NCBI RefSeq assembly: GCF_018324205.1
Contig: NZ_AP023356.1
Span: 2,249,501-2,313,500, forward strand
Length of the DNA stretch: 64,000 nucleotides
Direction: 5' to 3'
Source of the DNA: Actinoplanes ianthinogenes
GTDB lineage: Bacteria > Actinomycetota > Actinomycetes > Mycobacteriales > Micromonosporaceae
Shown: positions 18,290 through 26,329 of the stretch, piece after piece
Numbering within the stretch: the first letter of the stretch is position 1
Layout: each line of letters opens with the position of its first letter
Program-made: the position numbers and the translations under genes
The notes under the pieces: model-generated
The model's database searches: none
The model's input: the letters and a program-made list of their open reading frames with translations, nothing else
Told to the model about the DNA's origin: nothing

Positions 18290-19455
18290 GAGCTGTAAGC
18301 CGAATTCTCGTGAACATAGGCGTGCGACAGGTCGGTGGTCCAGATCGTCGCGTTCATCTCGCCCTCGTGCAGGTTGATGGTGACCCGCACGTCGCGGCCG
18401 GAGAGGTCGACCTTGGACCGGTCCTCGGCGGCGGCGCCGTTCTTGCACACCCACACACCGTTGATCGCCACGTCGATCCGGTCCGCCTCGAAGGCGGCGC
18501 TGGTGGTGCCGACCGCGGCGAGGATGCGGCCCCAGTTCGGGTCGTTGCCGAAGAACGCGGTCTTCACCAGGTTGTTGCCGGCCACGGTCCGGCCGACCTG
18601 CACGGCGTCGGCCTCGCTCGCGGCGCCGGCCACCTCGATCGCGATGTGCTTGGTGGCGCCCTCGGCGTCGGCGATCAGCTGCTGGGCCAGGTCGTGGCAG
18701 ACCTCGGTGACCGCGGCGGTCAGCTCGGCGAGCGTCGGCTGCCTGTCCGAGGCGCCGCTGGCCAGGAGCAGCACGGTGTCGTTGGTCGACATGCAGCCGT
18801 CCGCGTCGATCCGGTCGAAGGTGACCCGGGTGGCCGCGCGCAGCGCCGCGTCGAGGGTCTCGTTGTCCGCCGAGGCGTCCGTGGTGATCACCACGAGCAT
18901 GGTGGCCAGGGCCGGGGCGAGCATGCCGGCGCCCTTGGCGATGCCGCCGACCGACCAGCCCTCGCGCTGGGCCACCGCGTTCTTCGCCACCGTGTCGGTG
19001 GTCATGATCGCCTCGGCCGCTTTCGGCCCGCCGTCCGCGGCGAGCGCCTTGACCGCGGCGTTCACGCCCGGCAGCAGCTTGTCCATCGGGAGCAGCTCGC
19101 CGATCAGGCCGGTCGAGCAGACCGCAATGTCGCCGGGGCCGATCATCAGCTTCTTGGTCGAGCGCAGCACCGACGCGGTGTGCTCGGCGGTCGCGTGGGT
19201 GTCGCGGAAGCCCTGCGAGCCGGTGCAGGCGTTGGCGCCGCCGGAGTTGAGCACGACCGCGCGGACCACGCCGCCCCGGAGGACCTGCTGGCTCCAGAGC
19301 ACCGGCGCGGCCTTCACCCGGTTACCGGTGAAGACGGCGGCGGCGGTGTAGTCGGGGCCGTCGTTGACGACCAGGGCGACATCCGGGTTTCCGGTGGCCT
19401 TGAGCCCGGCGGCGACGCCGGAGGCCTTGAAGCCCTTCGGGTGGGTGACGGTCAC
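18286..19455 (-). CDS. argJ: Bifunctional glutamate N-acetyltransferase / ornithine acetyltransferase
   Basis: 389 residues from GTG 19455, overlapping the argC stop (GTGA). ArgJ moves the acetyl group from N-acetylornithine to glutamate, closing the acetyl cycle. The precursor cleaves itself before the threonine of ALATMLVV (near residue 185), giving alpha and beta chains. [14 protein letters not shown] near residue 320 is a family signature. A complete chain without frameshift, so the cyclic pathway is expected to work. Confidence 0.96.
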
Positions 19456-20453
19456 GGTGCGACTCCGTAGACGCTGAGGCCGGCCGTCTCCGGCAGGCCG
19501 AACATGAGATTGGCGTTCTGCACCGCCTGGCCGGCGGCGCCCTTGCCGAGGTTGTCGAGCGCGCTGACCACGATGATCCGGCCCGAGTCGACATCGACCG
19601 TGGCCTGGAGGTGGCACGAGTTGGAACCGGAGGTGGCCGCGGTGTGCGGCCAAGCGCCCTCGGGCAGCACGTGCACGAACGGCTCGTCCGCGTAGGCCGC
19701 CTGGAGTGCCTCGCGCGGGTCGCCGCCGTTGCGCCGCTTCGTGGTGACGGTCGCCAGGATGCCGCGCGGCATCGGCGCCAGGATCGGGGTCATCGACAGC
19801 GACGCGGCGCCGGTGGCCTGCTTGATCTCGGCGACGTGCTGGTGCGCGCCCACCTTGTAGGGCGAGAGGTCACCCATGATCTCGCTGGCCAGCAGGTGCG
19901 CCTTGGCGTTGCGGCCGGCGCCGGAGGTGCCGGAGCTGGCGACCACGACCACGTCCTCCGGGTCGGCGACACCGGCGGCGATCAGCGGGGCCAGGGCCAG
20001 GATGATGGTGGCCGCATAACAACCCGTGTTCGCCACCCGGTCGGCGGCGCGGATCGCGTCGCGGGCGCCGGGCAGCTCGGGCAGGCCGTAGGTCCAGGTG
20101 CCGGCGTGGCCACCACCGTAGTAACGGGTCCACTGCTCGGCGCTCTCCAGCCGGAAGTCGGCGCCCAGGTCGACGACCTTGACGCCCTCGTCGAGCTGGG
20201 CCGCGACGGCCGCCGACTGCCCGTGCGGCAGCGCGAGAAAGACCAGGTCAGCGTCGCCGAGCGTGGCCGCGTCGGTGGTGCCGAGGGTCAGGTCGAGACC
20301 GGCCAGCTGCGGGTGCACGGACGTCACGTGCTGCCCGGCCTGGCTGTGCGCGGTCGCCGCGATCAGCTCGAACTCGGGGTGCCCGGCGAGCAGGCGCAAC
20401 AACTCTCCACCGGCATAACCACTTGCTCCGGCAACCGCGACCCGGACTCCCAT
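19452..20453 (-). CDS. argC: N-acetyl-gamma-glutamyl-phosphate reductase
   Basis: 333 residues. It reduces acetylglutamyl phosphate with NADPH. GASGYAGGELLRLL (near 9-22) is the NADP loop, ANTGCYAAT holds the catalytic cysteine (near 145) and GAHQHVAEI the active-site histidine (near 207). The ATG at 20453 is chosen since GGAGGT lies 9 bases upstream; a GTG four codons earlier is too close to it. First gene of the arg operon, with an ARG box just upstream of the ribosome site. Confidence 0.96.
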   Translation of the reverse strand: MGVRVAVAGASGYAGGELLRLLAGHPEFELIAATAHSQAGQHVTSVHPQLAGLDLTLGTTDAATLGDADLVFLALPHGQSAAVAAQLDEGVKVVDLGADFRLESAEQWTRYYGGGHAGTWTYGLPELPGARDAIRAADRVANTGCYAATIILALAPLIAAGVADPEDVVVVASSGTSGAGRNAKAHLLASEIMGDLSPYKVGAHQHVAEIKQATGAASLSMTPILAPMPRGILATVTTKRRNGGDPREALQAAYADEPFVHVLPEGAWPHTAATSGSNSCHLQATVDVDSGRIIVVSALDNLGKGAAGQAVQNANLMFGLPETAGLSVYGVAP

Positions 20454-20463
20454 GAGAACACCC

Positions 20464-20481
20464 ACCTCCGCATGACTATGC
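20464..20481 (-). promoter_or_regulatory. ARG box and ribosome site before argC
   Basis: On the minus strand GCAT-AGTC-ATGC (20481-20470) is a perfect inverted repeat of the ARG-box core, directly followed by GGAGGT (20469-20464). CATAGT within the box may be the -10, so ArgR would cover the promoter. TTGATA (around 20498-20493) lies upstream. Confidence 0.7.
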
Positions 20482-20697
20482 AGAGAACCGTATCAACTCA
20501 CATTCCCCACGGCAACCACGCCGTGCCCGGACTCACCTTCGCGCGCCGCGCCGCCCTTCACCTCATGAATGCGGAGACGGCACCCTGGACCCGACCGCCT
20601 GCGCGGTCGACTGACGGTTACCACCGGCGTCCGGCTGGTGACCGTGGGCGAGGAGCAGGGAGCGACGATCCAGGCGGCCATCGACACGCCGGATGGG

Positions 20698-21720
20698 TCA
20701 GGGACGCTGGGACCAGGTGTGCCAGGCGTTGAGCCAGTGAGCCTTGGCCTCGATGCGGGCCTTGATCTCGGCGGCGTTGCGGGGATGGGCCGCGTCCTGC
20801 TGGGCGCGCCACGCCTGCTGGGCCGGGCGGCTCGGCACCCGCGTCGACAGGCCGGTGACGTGGAGCAGGGTCTCGTTGATCGCGCGTTCCCGGCGGCCCG
20901 CGTCGGCGCGGAACCACGGCGCCTCCCGGGACAGCGTGGTCAGCTGCGACAACAGGTCGGTGATCGCGGCGTCGGCGGCCTCCCGCGACTGGCCGGACAG
21001 CTCCGCCTGGCGATCCACCGCGGCCGCCCACAGCGCACGCCACGACGCCGGGAGCCGCGGCACCGGACCGCCCTCGGCCTGCCAGACCTCCGACTCGATC
21101 GCCTCCCGCAACACCATGTCGACCAGGACCCGGTGCGGCTCACCGGCCGGCGGCTCGAGCGAGGGCGACGGCTCCGGCTCCTGCGACGGCTCCGGCAGCG
21201 GCGCGTCGAGCATCTCGGCGATCTCGGCGCCGGGCAGCATCCCCAGGCGCGGTTCAAACCGCTTACGGTACGCCCGGAGCCCCACCTCCACCTCGCCGAA
21301 CAACCCGGCCTCCAGCACGATCCGGGCCGCCCACCAGTCCGCTCCGGCGTGCATCACCTGAGCGGTCAGCGCCCGCCCGTCGACCAGGACCGGCGCCTGC
21401 GACTCACTCCACGGCACGTCGGCGAACCGGATGCCGGCCTCCCGCAGCAACTCCTCGAGCACCTCGCGCAGCCCGGCCGACGCCCCACCGGTCCCGGCCC
21501 ACCGCGCGGTCTCCACGGCCAGCCACGACTCGGGGTCGCCATATCGCACGGTCACCGAGGTCAGCAGGTCGTCGCTGCTGCCCCACCCGTCGATGCGACC
21601 GTCCGGCGCGCCCGGCACCCCGATCATCGGGAGCCGCCCGGCGGCCAGCCCCCGCCGCAGCTCGGCCCGATGGTCCCGCCAGCCCGGCCAGTCCGGCGAC
21701 GCGAATCTCATCTCCCCCAC
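20698..21720 (-). CDS. Hypothetical protein, conserved-looking, downstream-facing from egt genes
   Basis: 340 residues, not recognised. It contains WAGTGGASAGLREVLEELLREAGIRFADV (near 74-102), an acidic/Pro-rich spacer (PLPEPSQEPEPSPSLEPP, about 174-191) that separates two folded halves, and a C-terminal helical part rich in Ala and Arg (about 230-340). No signal peptide or membrane helix. GTG 21720 is preceded by AGGAGAGAG; an ATG three codons later (21711) is the alternative. It sits 108 bases after egtD on the same strand and could be read through from that operon. The 244 bases between its end and argC show no gene. Confidence 0.7.
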   Translation of the reverse strand: MGEMRFASPDWPGWRDHRAELRRGLAAGRLPMIGVPGAPDGRIDGWGSSDDLLTSVTVRYGDPESWLAVETARWAGTGGASAGLREVLEELLREAGIRFADVPWSESQAPVLVDGRALTAQVMHAGADWWAARIVLEAGLFGEVEVGLRAYRKRFEPRLGMLPGAEIAEMLDAPLPEPSQEPEPSPSLEPPAGEPHRVLVDMVLREAIESEVWQAEGGPVPRLPASWRALWAAAVDRQAELSGQSREAADAAITDLLSQLTTLSREAPWFRADAGRRERAINETLLHVTGLSTRVPSRPAQQAWRAQQDAAHPRNAAEIKARIEAKAHWLNAWHTWSQRP

Positions 21721-21828
21721 CTCTCTCCTGAGAGAGTTCCATCACCGCACGCCGCGTCAAGACCCGCAGCCGGGGCCGGCCTCGCGACGCGCTGCCACGA
21801 GACCGGGCTCCGGGCGTACCGAAAGCGT

Positions 21829-22794
21829 CTAGGCGGCCTGGGCCAGAGCGACGCCGAACCAGTCCCGCGGGTCGGCGAACCAGTGGCGGAGGGCGAAGCC
21901 CGACGCGGCGAGCTCGGCGGTGAGACCGGCGCGCCGGAACTTGGCGGAGATCTCGGTGCGCAGCTCCTCGCCCTCGGCGAACCCGACCGTGAGGTTCAGG
22001 TCGTGGATGTGCACCTGCTGGGCGCGGGTCGAGCGCAGCCGCATCTCGATCCACTCGTGGTCCGGGTCCCAGCGCGCGACGTGGTCGAAGGCGAGAGGAT
22101 CAAAATCGGCCCGCAGCTCGCGGTTGATGACGCGCAGCACGTTCCGGTTGAACTCGGCCGTGATGCCCGCCGCGTCGTCGTAGGCGGGCACCAGCACCGC
22201 GGGGTCCTTGACCTGGTCGGCGCCGAGCAGCAGCCACTCCCCCGGGTGCAGCGCGGCGCGCAGGTCGGTGAGGAAGGCGGAGCGCTCGGCCGGGATCAGG
22301 TTGCCGATCGTGCCGCCCAGGAAGGCCACCACCCGGCTGTCGCCGTCGGGCAGGTGCCGCAGGTGGCGGGTCAGGTCGCCGACCACGCCGGTGATGCTCA
22401 GGCCGGGGTAGGCGACGGTCAGCGCGTCGACCGCGGAGCGGAGGGCGGATTCGGACACGTCCAGCGGGACGAAGGCGCCGAGCGTGCCCCGCCCGAGCAT
22501 CGCGTCGAGCAGCAGCCGGGTCTTCTCGGACGAGCCGGACCCGAGCTCGACCAGGGTTTTCGCCTCGGTGATCCGGGCGATCTCGGCGGCGTTCGCCTCC
22601 AGGATGGCCCGCTCGGTACGCGTCGGGTAGTACTCCGGAAGCCGGGTGATGTCCTCGAAGAGGAGGCTGCCCCGGGCGTCGTAGAACCACTTCGGTGGCA
22701 GGCGTTTCGGGGTGGCGGTGAGGCCGTCGCGCACGTCGGTGCGCAGCGACCGGGCCAGGTCACGCTCGTCGAGATGCTTCTCCAGCGAAGTCAT
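21829..22794 (-). CDS. egtD: L-histidine N-alpha-methyltransferase EgtD
   Basis: 321 residues. It trimethylates histidine to hercynine with S-adenosylmethionine, the first step of ergothioneine synthesis. PKWFYDARGSLLFEDITRLPEYYPTR-type N-terminus (residues ~34-59), the SAM loop VELGSGSSEKT (near 83) and FLGGTIGN (near 160) are diagnostic. ATG 22794 has GGAGAGGT upstream and overlaps the egtC stop (ATGA). Last gene of egtABCD; no egtE is present here. Confidence 0.96.
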   Translation of the reverse strand: MTSLEKHLDERDLARSLRTDVRDGLTATPKRLPPKWFYDARGSLLFEDITRLPEYYPTRTERAILEANAAEIARITEAKTLVELGSGSSEKTRLLLDAMLGRGTLGAFVPLDVSESALRSAVDALTVAYPGLSITGVVGDLTRHLRHLPDGDSRVVAFLGGTIGNLIPAERSAFLTDLRAALHPGEWLLLGADQVKDPAVLVPAYDDAAGITAEFNRNVLRVINRELRADFDPLAFDHVARWDPDHEWIEMRLRSTRAQQVHIHDLNLTVGFAEGEELRTEISAKFRRAGLTAELAASGFALRHWFADPRDWFGVALAQAA

Positions 22795-23525
22795 ACCTCT
22801 CCCAGTGATACGTCGGTGGACGTGGCGATCAGCAGGTGGTTGTCCGGAACGGGTCGCCAGGCCGGGTCGTCGTCCAGCGGCTCGGAGGCGACCAGGACCG
22901 CGCCGGCGGTGGCGCGGACCGAGAGCGAGTGGCCGGCCGTGCTGGCGATGATCTGCTCGCCGTCGGTGAGCAGCAGGTTCAGCCGGGAGCCGGGCGCGGT
23001 CGTGCGGATCTCGGCGACGAGCGTGGCGACCACCTCGTCGACCGGCTTCCCGGCCCGCAGGTGGTGCCCGATGTATCGCGACAGGGCGGCGGAGTCGGTC
23101 GGTGCCTCCAGCGTCAGCAGCTCCTGCACCGGCAGCTCGGCGGCAAGCCCGGCCAGGCTGCCGGGAAAGCCCCGGACCACGCCGTTGTGGCTGATCAGCC
23201 ACCGGCCGTCGAGGAACGGCGCGGCCGCGGTCTCCACCACGGGCATGCCGGCCGTGGCCGAGCGGACCGCCGCCAGGATCGCGCCGGACGTGGTGGCCGC
23301 CGCGAGCGCCGGCAGCGCCGCGTCCGACCAGATCGGCATCGCGCTCCGATAGCGGATCGGGGTCTCGCCGGCGAACCAGCCGACCCCGAAGCCGTCCGCG
23401 TTGATCGTGCCGCCGCCGCGCATGTCCCGGGGCGCCCAGGCCTGGTGCGCCAGCGCGTGCGGCGGGTCGAACAGCAGGTCGGCGAGCCGCGCGGGCGGCC
23501 CCAGATAGGCCAGGTGGCGGCACAT
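22791..23525 (-). CDS. egtC: Gamma-glutamyl hercynylcysteine S-oxide hydrolase EgtC
   Basis: 244 residues, class II glutamine amidotransferase fold. It removes the glutamate from the sulfoxide intermediate. The protein starts MCRHLAYLG: after methionine removal Cys2 is the N-terminal nucleophile. NADGFGVGW (near 43) and SHNGVVRGFPG (near 112) are family motifs. Its ATG shares one base with the egtB stop (TGATG). Confidence 0.95.
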   Translation of the reverse strand: MCRHLAYLGPPARLADLLFDPPHALAHQAWAPRDMRGGGTINADGFGVGWFAGETPIRYRSAMPIWSDAALPALAAATTSGAILAAVRSATAGMPVVETAAAPFLDGRWLISHNGVVRGFPGSLAGLAAELPVQELLTLEAPTDSAALSRYIGHHLRAGKPVDEVVATLVAEIRTTAPGSRLNLLLTDGEQIIASTAGHSLSVRATAGAVLVASEPLDDDPAWRPVPDNHLLIATSTDVSLGEV

Positions 23526-24808
23526 CAGAGCAGGTCCCGGGCACAGCGGAAGCCGCTGAAGATCTGCCGCCGGATCGGGTGGTCCCAGTTGCGGAACGTC
23601 CCCCGGCAGGCCGCCCGGTCGGTGCCGAACGAGCCGCCGCGCAGCACCTTGTAGTCGCCGCCGAAGAAGACCTCGGAGTACTCGGCGTAGGGGAAGACGC
23701 GGAAGCCGGGGTGCCCGTGGAAGTCGGACGAGGTCCACTCCCAGACGTCGCCGATCAGCTGGTGCACGCCGAGCGGCGACGCGCCGGCCGGGTAGGCGCC
23801 GACCGGGGCCGGGGCGAGGTGCCGCTGGCCGAGGTTGGCGTGTTCCGGGCCGGGCGGGTCGTCGCCCCAGGGGAAGCGGCGCGAGCGGCCGGTCTCCGGG
23901 TCCCAGCGGGCGGCTTTCTCCCACTCGGCCTCGGTGGGCAGGCGTTTCCCGGCCCAGCGCGCGTAGGCCTCGGCCTCGAAGTAGCTGACGTGCACGACCG
24001 GCGCGGTCATCTCCAGCGGAACGATCTGCCCGAATTGCCGCGCGAGCCCCTCGCCGGCCCAGTGCATCGGCGCGGTCAGCCCCGCCTCCTGCCGGTGGGC
24101 CCAGCCGCGCGCACTCCACCAGTGCGGGTCCTGGTATCCCCCGGCGTCGATGAACTCCAGGTAGGCCGCGTTGGTCACCGGCGCCGCGTCGATCAGGAAC
24201 GCCGGCACGTCCACCACGTGCGCCGGCCGCTCGTTGTCCAGCGCCCACGGGTCGGTGTCGGTGCCCATGGTGAACGGCCCGCCCGGGATCAGCACCTCGC
24301 CGCGCACCCGCCGGTTGCCGGGCGGCGGCGGCGGCGGAGCGGAGAGCACCGGCCCGCCGGCCCGCAGCTGGTGGGTGGCCAGCATGGTCTCGTCGTGCTG
24401 CTGCTCGTGCTGCACGATCATCCCGAACGCGAACCCGCCGTCGACCAGCGGCCGCTCGTCCAGCCGCACCCGGTCCAGCACGTCCAGGGCCTTGTCCCGG
24501 ACCTGCGCGACGTATGTGCGGGCCTCGGCCGGGTCGAGCAGCGGCAGCGCCGGCCGATCCCGCCGGGCGTGCTTGAACGCGTCGTACAGGTGGTCGATGT
24601 CCTGCCGCAGCGGGTCCCGCCCGCCGACGTCCCGGACCAGCCAGAGCTCCTCCTGGTTGCCGACGTGCGCCAGGTCCCAGACCAGCGGGGACATCAGCGG
24701 GGAGTGCTGCTGCACGAGATCGTCGTCGTCGACCGCGTCGGTGAGCAGGGCGGTCCGGGCCCGGGTCCGCTCCAGTTCTGCCGCGATCAGATTCTTGTCC
24801 GTGGTCAC
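23525..24808 (-). CDS. egtB: Hercynine oxygenase EgtB
   Basis: 427 residues from GTG 24808, overlapping egtA (GTGA). EgtB is a non-haem iron enzyme joining hercynine and gamma-glutamylcysteine with oxygen. An N-terminal DinB-like domain carries the iron histidines (His48 in DLAHVGNQEE; His134 and His138 in VQHEQQHDE), and a C-terminal formylglycine-generating-enzyme-like domain (about 175-427: GGPFTMGTD, RLPTEAEWEKAA, GDVWEWTSS, RGGSFGT, SGFRCARDLL) completes the site. Use of gamma-glutamylcysteine agrees with egtA and egtC alongside. Confidence 0.97.
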   Translation of the reverse strand: MTTDKNLIAAELERTRARTALLTDAVDDDDLVQQHSPLMSPLVWDLAHVGNQEELWLVRDVGGRDPLRQDIDHLYDAFKHARRDRPALPLLDPAEARTYVAQVRDKALDVLDRVRLDERPLVDGGFAFGMIVQHEQQHDETMLATHQLRAGGPVLSAPPPPPPGNRRVRGEVLIPGGPFTMGTDTDPWALDNERPAHVVDVPAFLIDAAPVTNAAYLEFIDAGGYQDPHWWSARGWAHRQEAGLTAPMHWAGEGLARQFGQIVPLEMTAPVVHVSYFEAEAYARWAGKRLPTEAEWEKAARWDPETGRSRRFPWGDDPPGPEHANLGQRHLAPAPVGAYPAGASPLGVHQLIGDVWEWTSSDFHGHPGFRVFPYAEYSEVFFGGDYKVLRGGSFGTDRAACRGTFRNWDHPIRRQIFSGFRCARDLL

Positions 24809-26055
24809 CGTGTGCTTCCCTTCACTTCCCGCTCTGCTTGGAGGCGCTGCTGGAGGACGCCGGAGATCCCCTCCCGGACGGCAGCCGGCAGTCCGGTGCG
24901 ATCGAGGTTCCGGCAGGCCAGCTCGGCGAGCCCGGCCGCCGCCGCCCGGACGGCCGGATCCCGCAGCCCGGCGCGCGCGGCCGGCCGCCACCGGCCCGCC
25001 GCCGGGGCGGCGATCTCCCTGGCCCGTCCGGTGAGCGCCGGGTCCGCCAGCAGCGTGGTGACGACCGCGGCCGGAGCGATCCACTCGCCCCCGGGCTGGG
25101 TGTCGAGGTAGCGGACCTCGAGATAGCCGCGGGGACGGACCGGCGGGAACAGGGTGTTGAGGTGGTAATCCAGGTCGGCGACGGTGGGCGGGCGACCGAC
25201 GCGGGGCCGGCGCGACCCGATCCGGCGGACGCCGAGCCGTCCGGGGCGGTGCTCCTCGATCCAGTCCGCGAAGGTCATCCCGGGCGGGGCGTCCCAGCGG
25301 TCACCGTCCTGCCGCACGCAGAGCAGCGGGGCGCTCAGGGCGTAGCGGCTCCAGTCCCGGGCGGGGTTGTTCCCCGGGACCGGGCCGGCGCGGCGGGGGT
25401 CGATGCCGTACCAGGCGGCCATCCGGGCGGACGCCCAGCCGGTGTCCCGCCCGGCGTGCACCCGGGAGTTGGCGAAAAGTGCCAGCAGCGGCGGCCCGAA
25501 CTCGTGCAGCGCCGCCCAGCGTTCGGCGACCTGGCCGGCCTCTCCCGCGTCGAGGCAGATCTGGAGGCCGGCGGTGCCGGTCATCATGGTGCGCCCGGCC
25601 CGGTCGAAGGAGCGTTCCATCGCCGCGTAGCGCGGGGTGTCCAGGATCCGGCGGGGTTCGCGGTGCTCGTCCAGGCCCCGGTCGCCGAGGACCAGGCCGG
25701 CGCGGGCGAGCAGCGCGGTCAGGGCCGCGTGGTCGGTGGTGACCGAGGCGTGCAGGGCGGTCAGGGAGTCGGCCGGGGCCGAGGAGATCTCGACCTGGCC
25801 GCCGGGTTCGACGGTGACCGTGCCGCCGGCGGGCAACGGTCGTGGCTCCGGGTTGCCGAGGGTGGCCGGCGTGTGCACCCCCAGCGCGGCGCGCAGCTCG
25901 TCGGCCCCCACGGGGGCGGCCGGGTCGCCGGCGCGGTGCGTGGTCCATTCCAGCTCGACGCCGACGCGGCGCGGTGGACCGGTTTTGAAACAGATGCCCG
26001 AGATGTGGTCGATCGCTTGCGAGGTGTTTCGCAACACCAGGTCGGCCGAACCCAT
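24805..26055 (-). CDS. egtA: Glutamate-cysteine ligase EgtA
   Basis: 416 residues. It makes gamma-glutamylcysteine, the sulfur donor for EgtB. VGVELEWTTH (near 31-40) and the GTAGLQICLDAG segment (near 157) belong to the GCS2 fold, with the beta-strand YLEVRYLDTQPG (near 305) near the active site. ATG 26055 is preceded by GAGGGGGAG; a frame extension of ten codons upstream has no ribosome site. First gene of the egt operon; a 19-bp palindrome lies 24 bases ahead. Confidence 0.95.
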   Translation of the reverse strand: MGSADLVLRNTSQAIDHISGICFKTGPPRRVGVELEWTTHRAGDPAAPVGADELRAALGVHTPATLGNPEPRPLPAGGTVTVEPGGQVEISSAPADSLTALHASVTTDHAALTALLARAGLVLGDRGLDEHREPRRILDTPRYAAMERSFDRAGRTMMTGTAGLQICLDAGEAGQVAERWAALHEFGPPLLALFANSRVHAGRDTGWASARMAAWYGIDPRRAGPVPGNNPARDWSRYALSAPLLCVRQDGDRWDAPPGMTFADWIEEHRPGRLGVRRIGSRRPRVGRPPTVADLDYHLNTLFPPVRPRGYLEVRYLDTQPGGEWIAPAAVVTTLLADPALTGRAREIAAPAAGRWRPAARAGLRDPAVRAAAAGLAELACRNLDRTGLPAAVREGISGVLQQRLQAEREVKGSTR

Positions 26056-26078
26056 GCTCCCCCTCGACGCCGTCCGGA

Positions 26079-26097
26079 CGATCACATAGAGTGATCG
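26079..26097. promoter_or_regulatory. Palindromic operator before egtA
   Basis: CGATCAC-ATAGA-GTGATCG is a perfect 7+7 inverted repeat, 24 bases upstream of the egtA ATG and about where its -10 (TATGTG on the minus strand) would lie. It is a likely site for a dimeric regulator of ergothioneine synthesis; no regulator gene lies next to it. Confidence 0.65.
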
Positions 26098-26223
26098 AAA
26101 AGCTCCGATCCGTTCGAACCTTCTCGGACCCTACCCGGATCGACGCGAATCTGCCGCTCGGGTTCCCACCCGTTTCTGGATGTTTCCCCTGCCGTCAGCA
26201 AGCCGTCCGGGGGAATGGAGAAA

Positions 26224-26261
26224 GTTCCGGAACCGACCCGGGGTGCCGGAACCGGTTCCGG
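26224..26261. promoter_or_regulatory. Nested palindromes before the GH3 glycosidase gene
   Basis: GTTCCGGAAC (26224-26233) and the 16-bp perfect palindrome CCGGAACCGGTTCCGG (26246-26261) share the half-site GGAAC/GTTCC, with centres 25 bases apart. They lie 70-105 bases before the GTG start at 26330, where a sugar-responsive repressor would bind. Confidence 0.6.
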
Positions 26262-26329
26262 ACTGGAAGACTCCGTGTCGTTCGTGTTTGGCAGACCGTG
26301 CTTCGCGGTCGTGACGACCGGAGGCCCGC

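Noticed and set aside
20493..20687. 64-codon frame between argC and the hypothetical gene
   Set aside because: No start signal; overlaps the argC promoter region.
20569..23352. Plus-strand frame of 927 codons over the egt genes
   Set aside because: Runs antisense to three recognised genes and has shadow-like composition.
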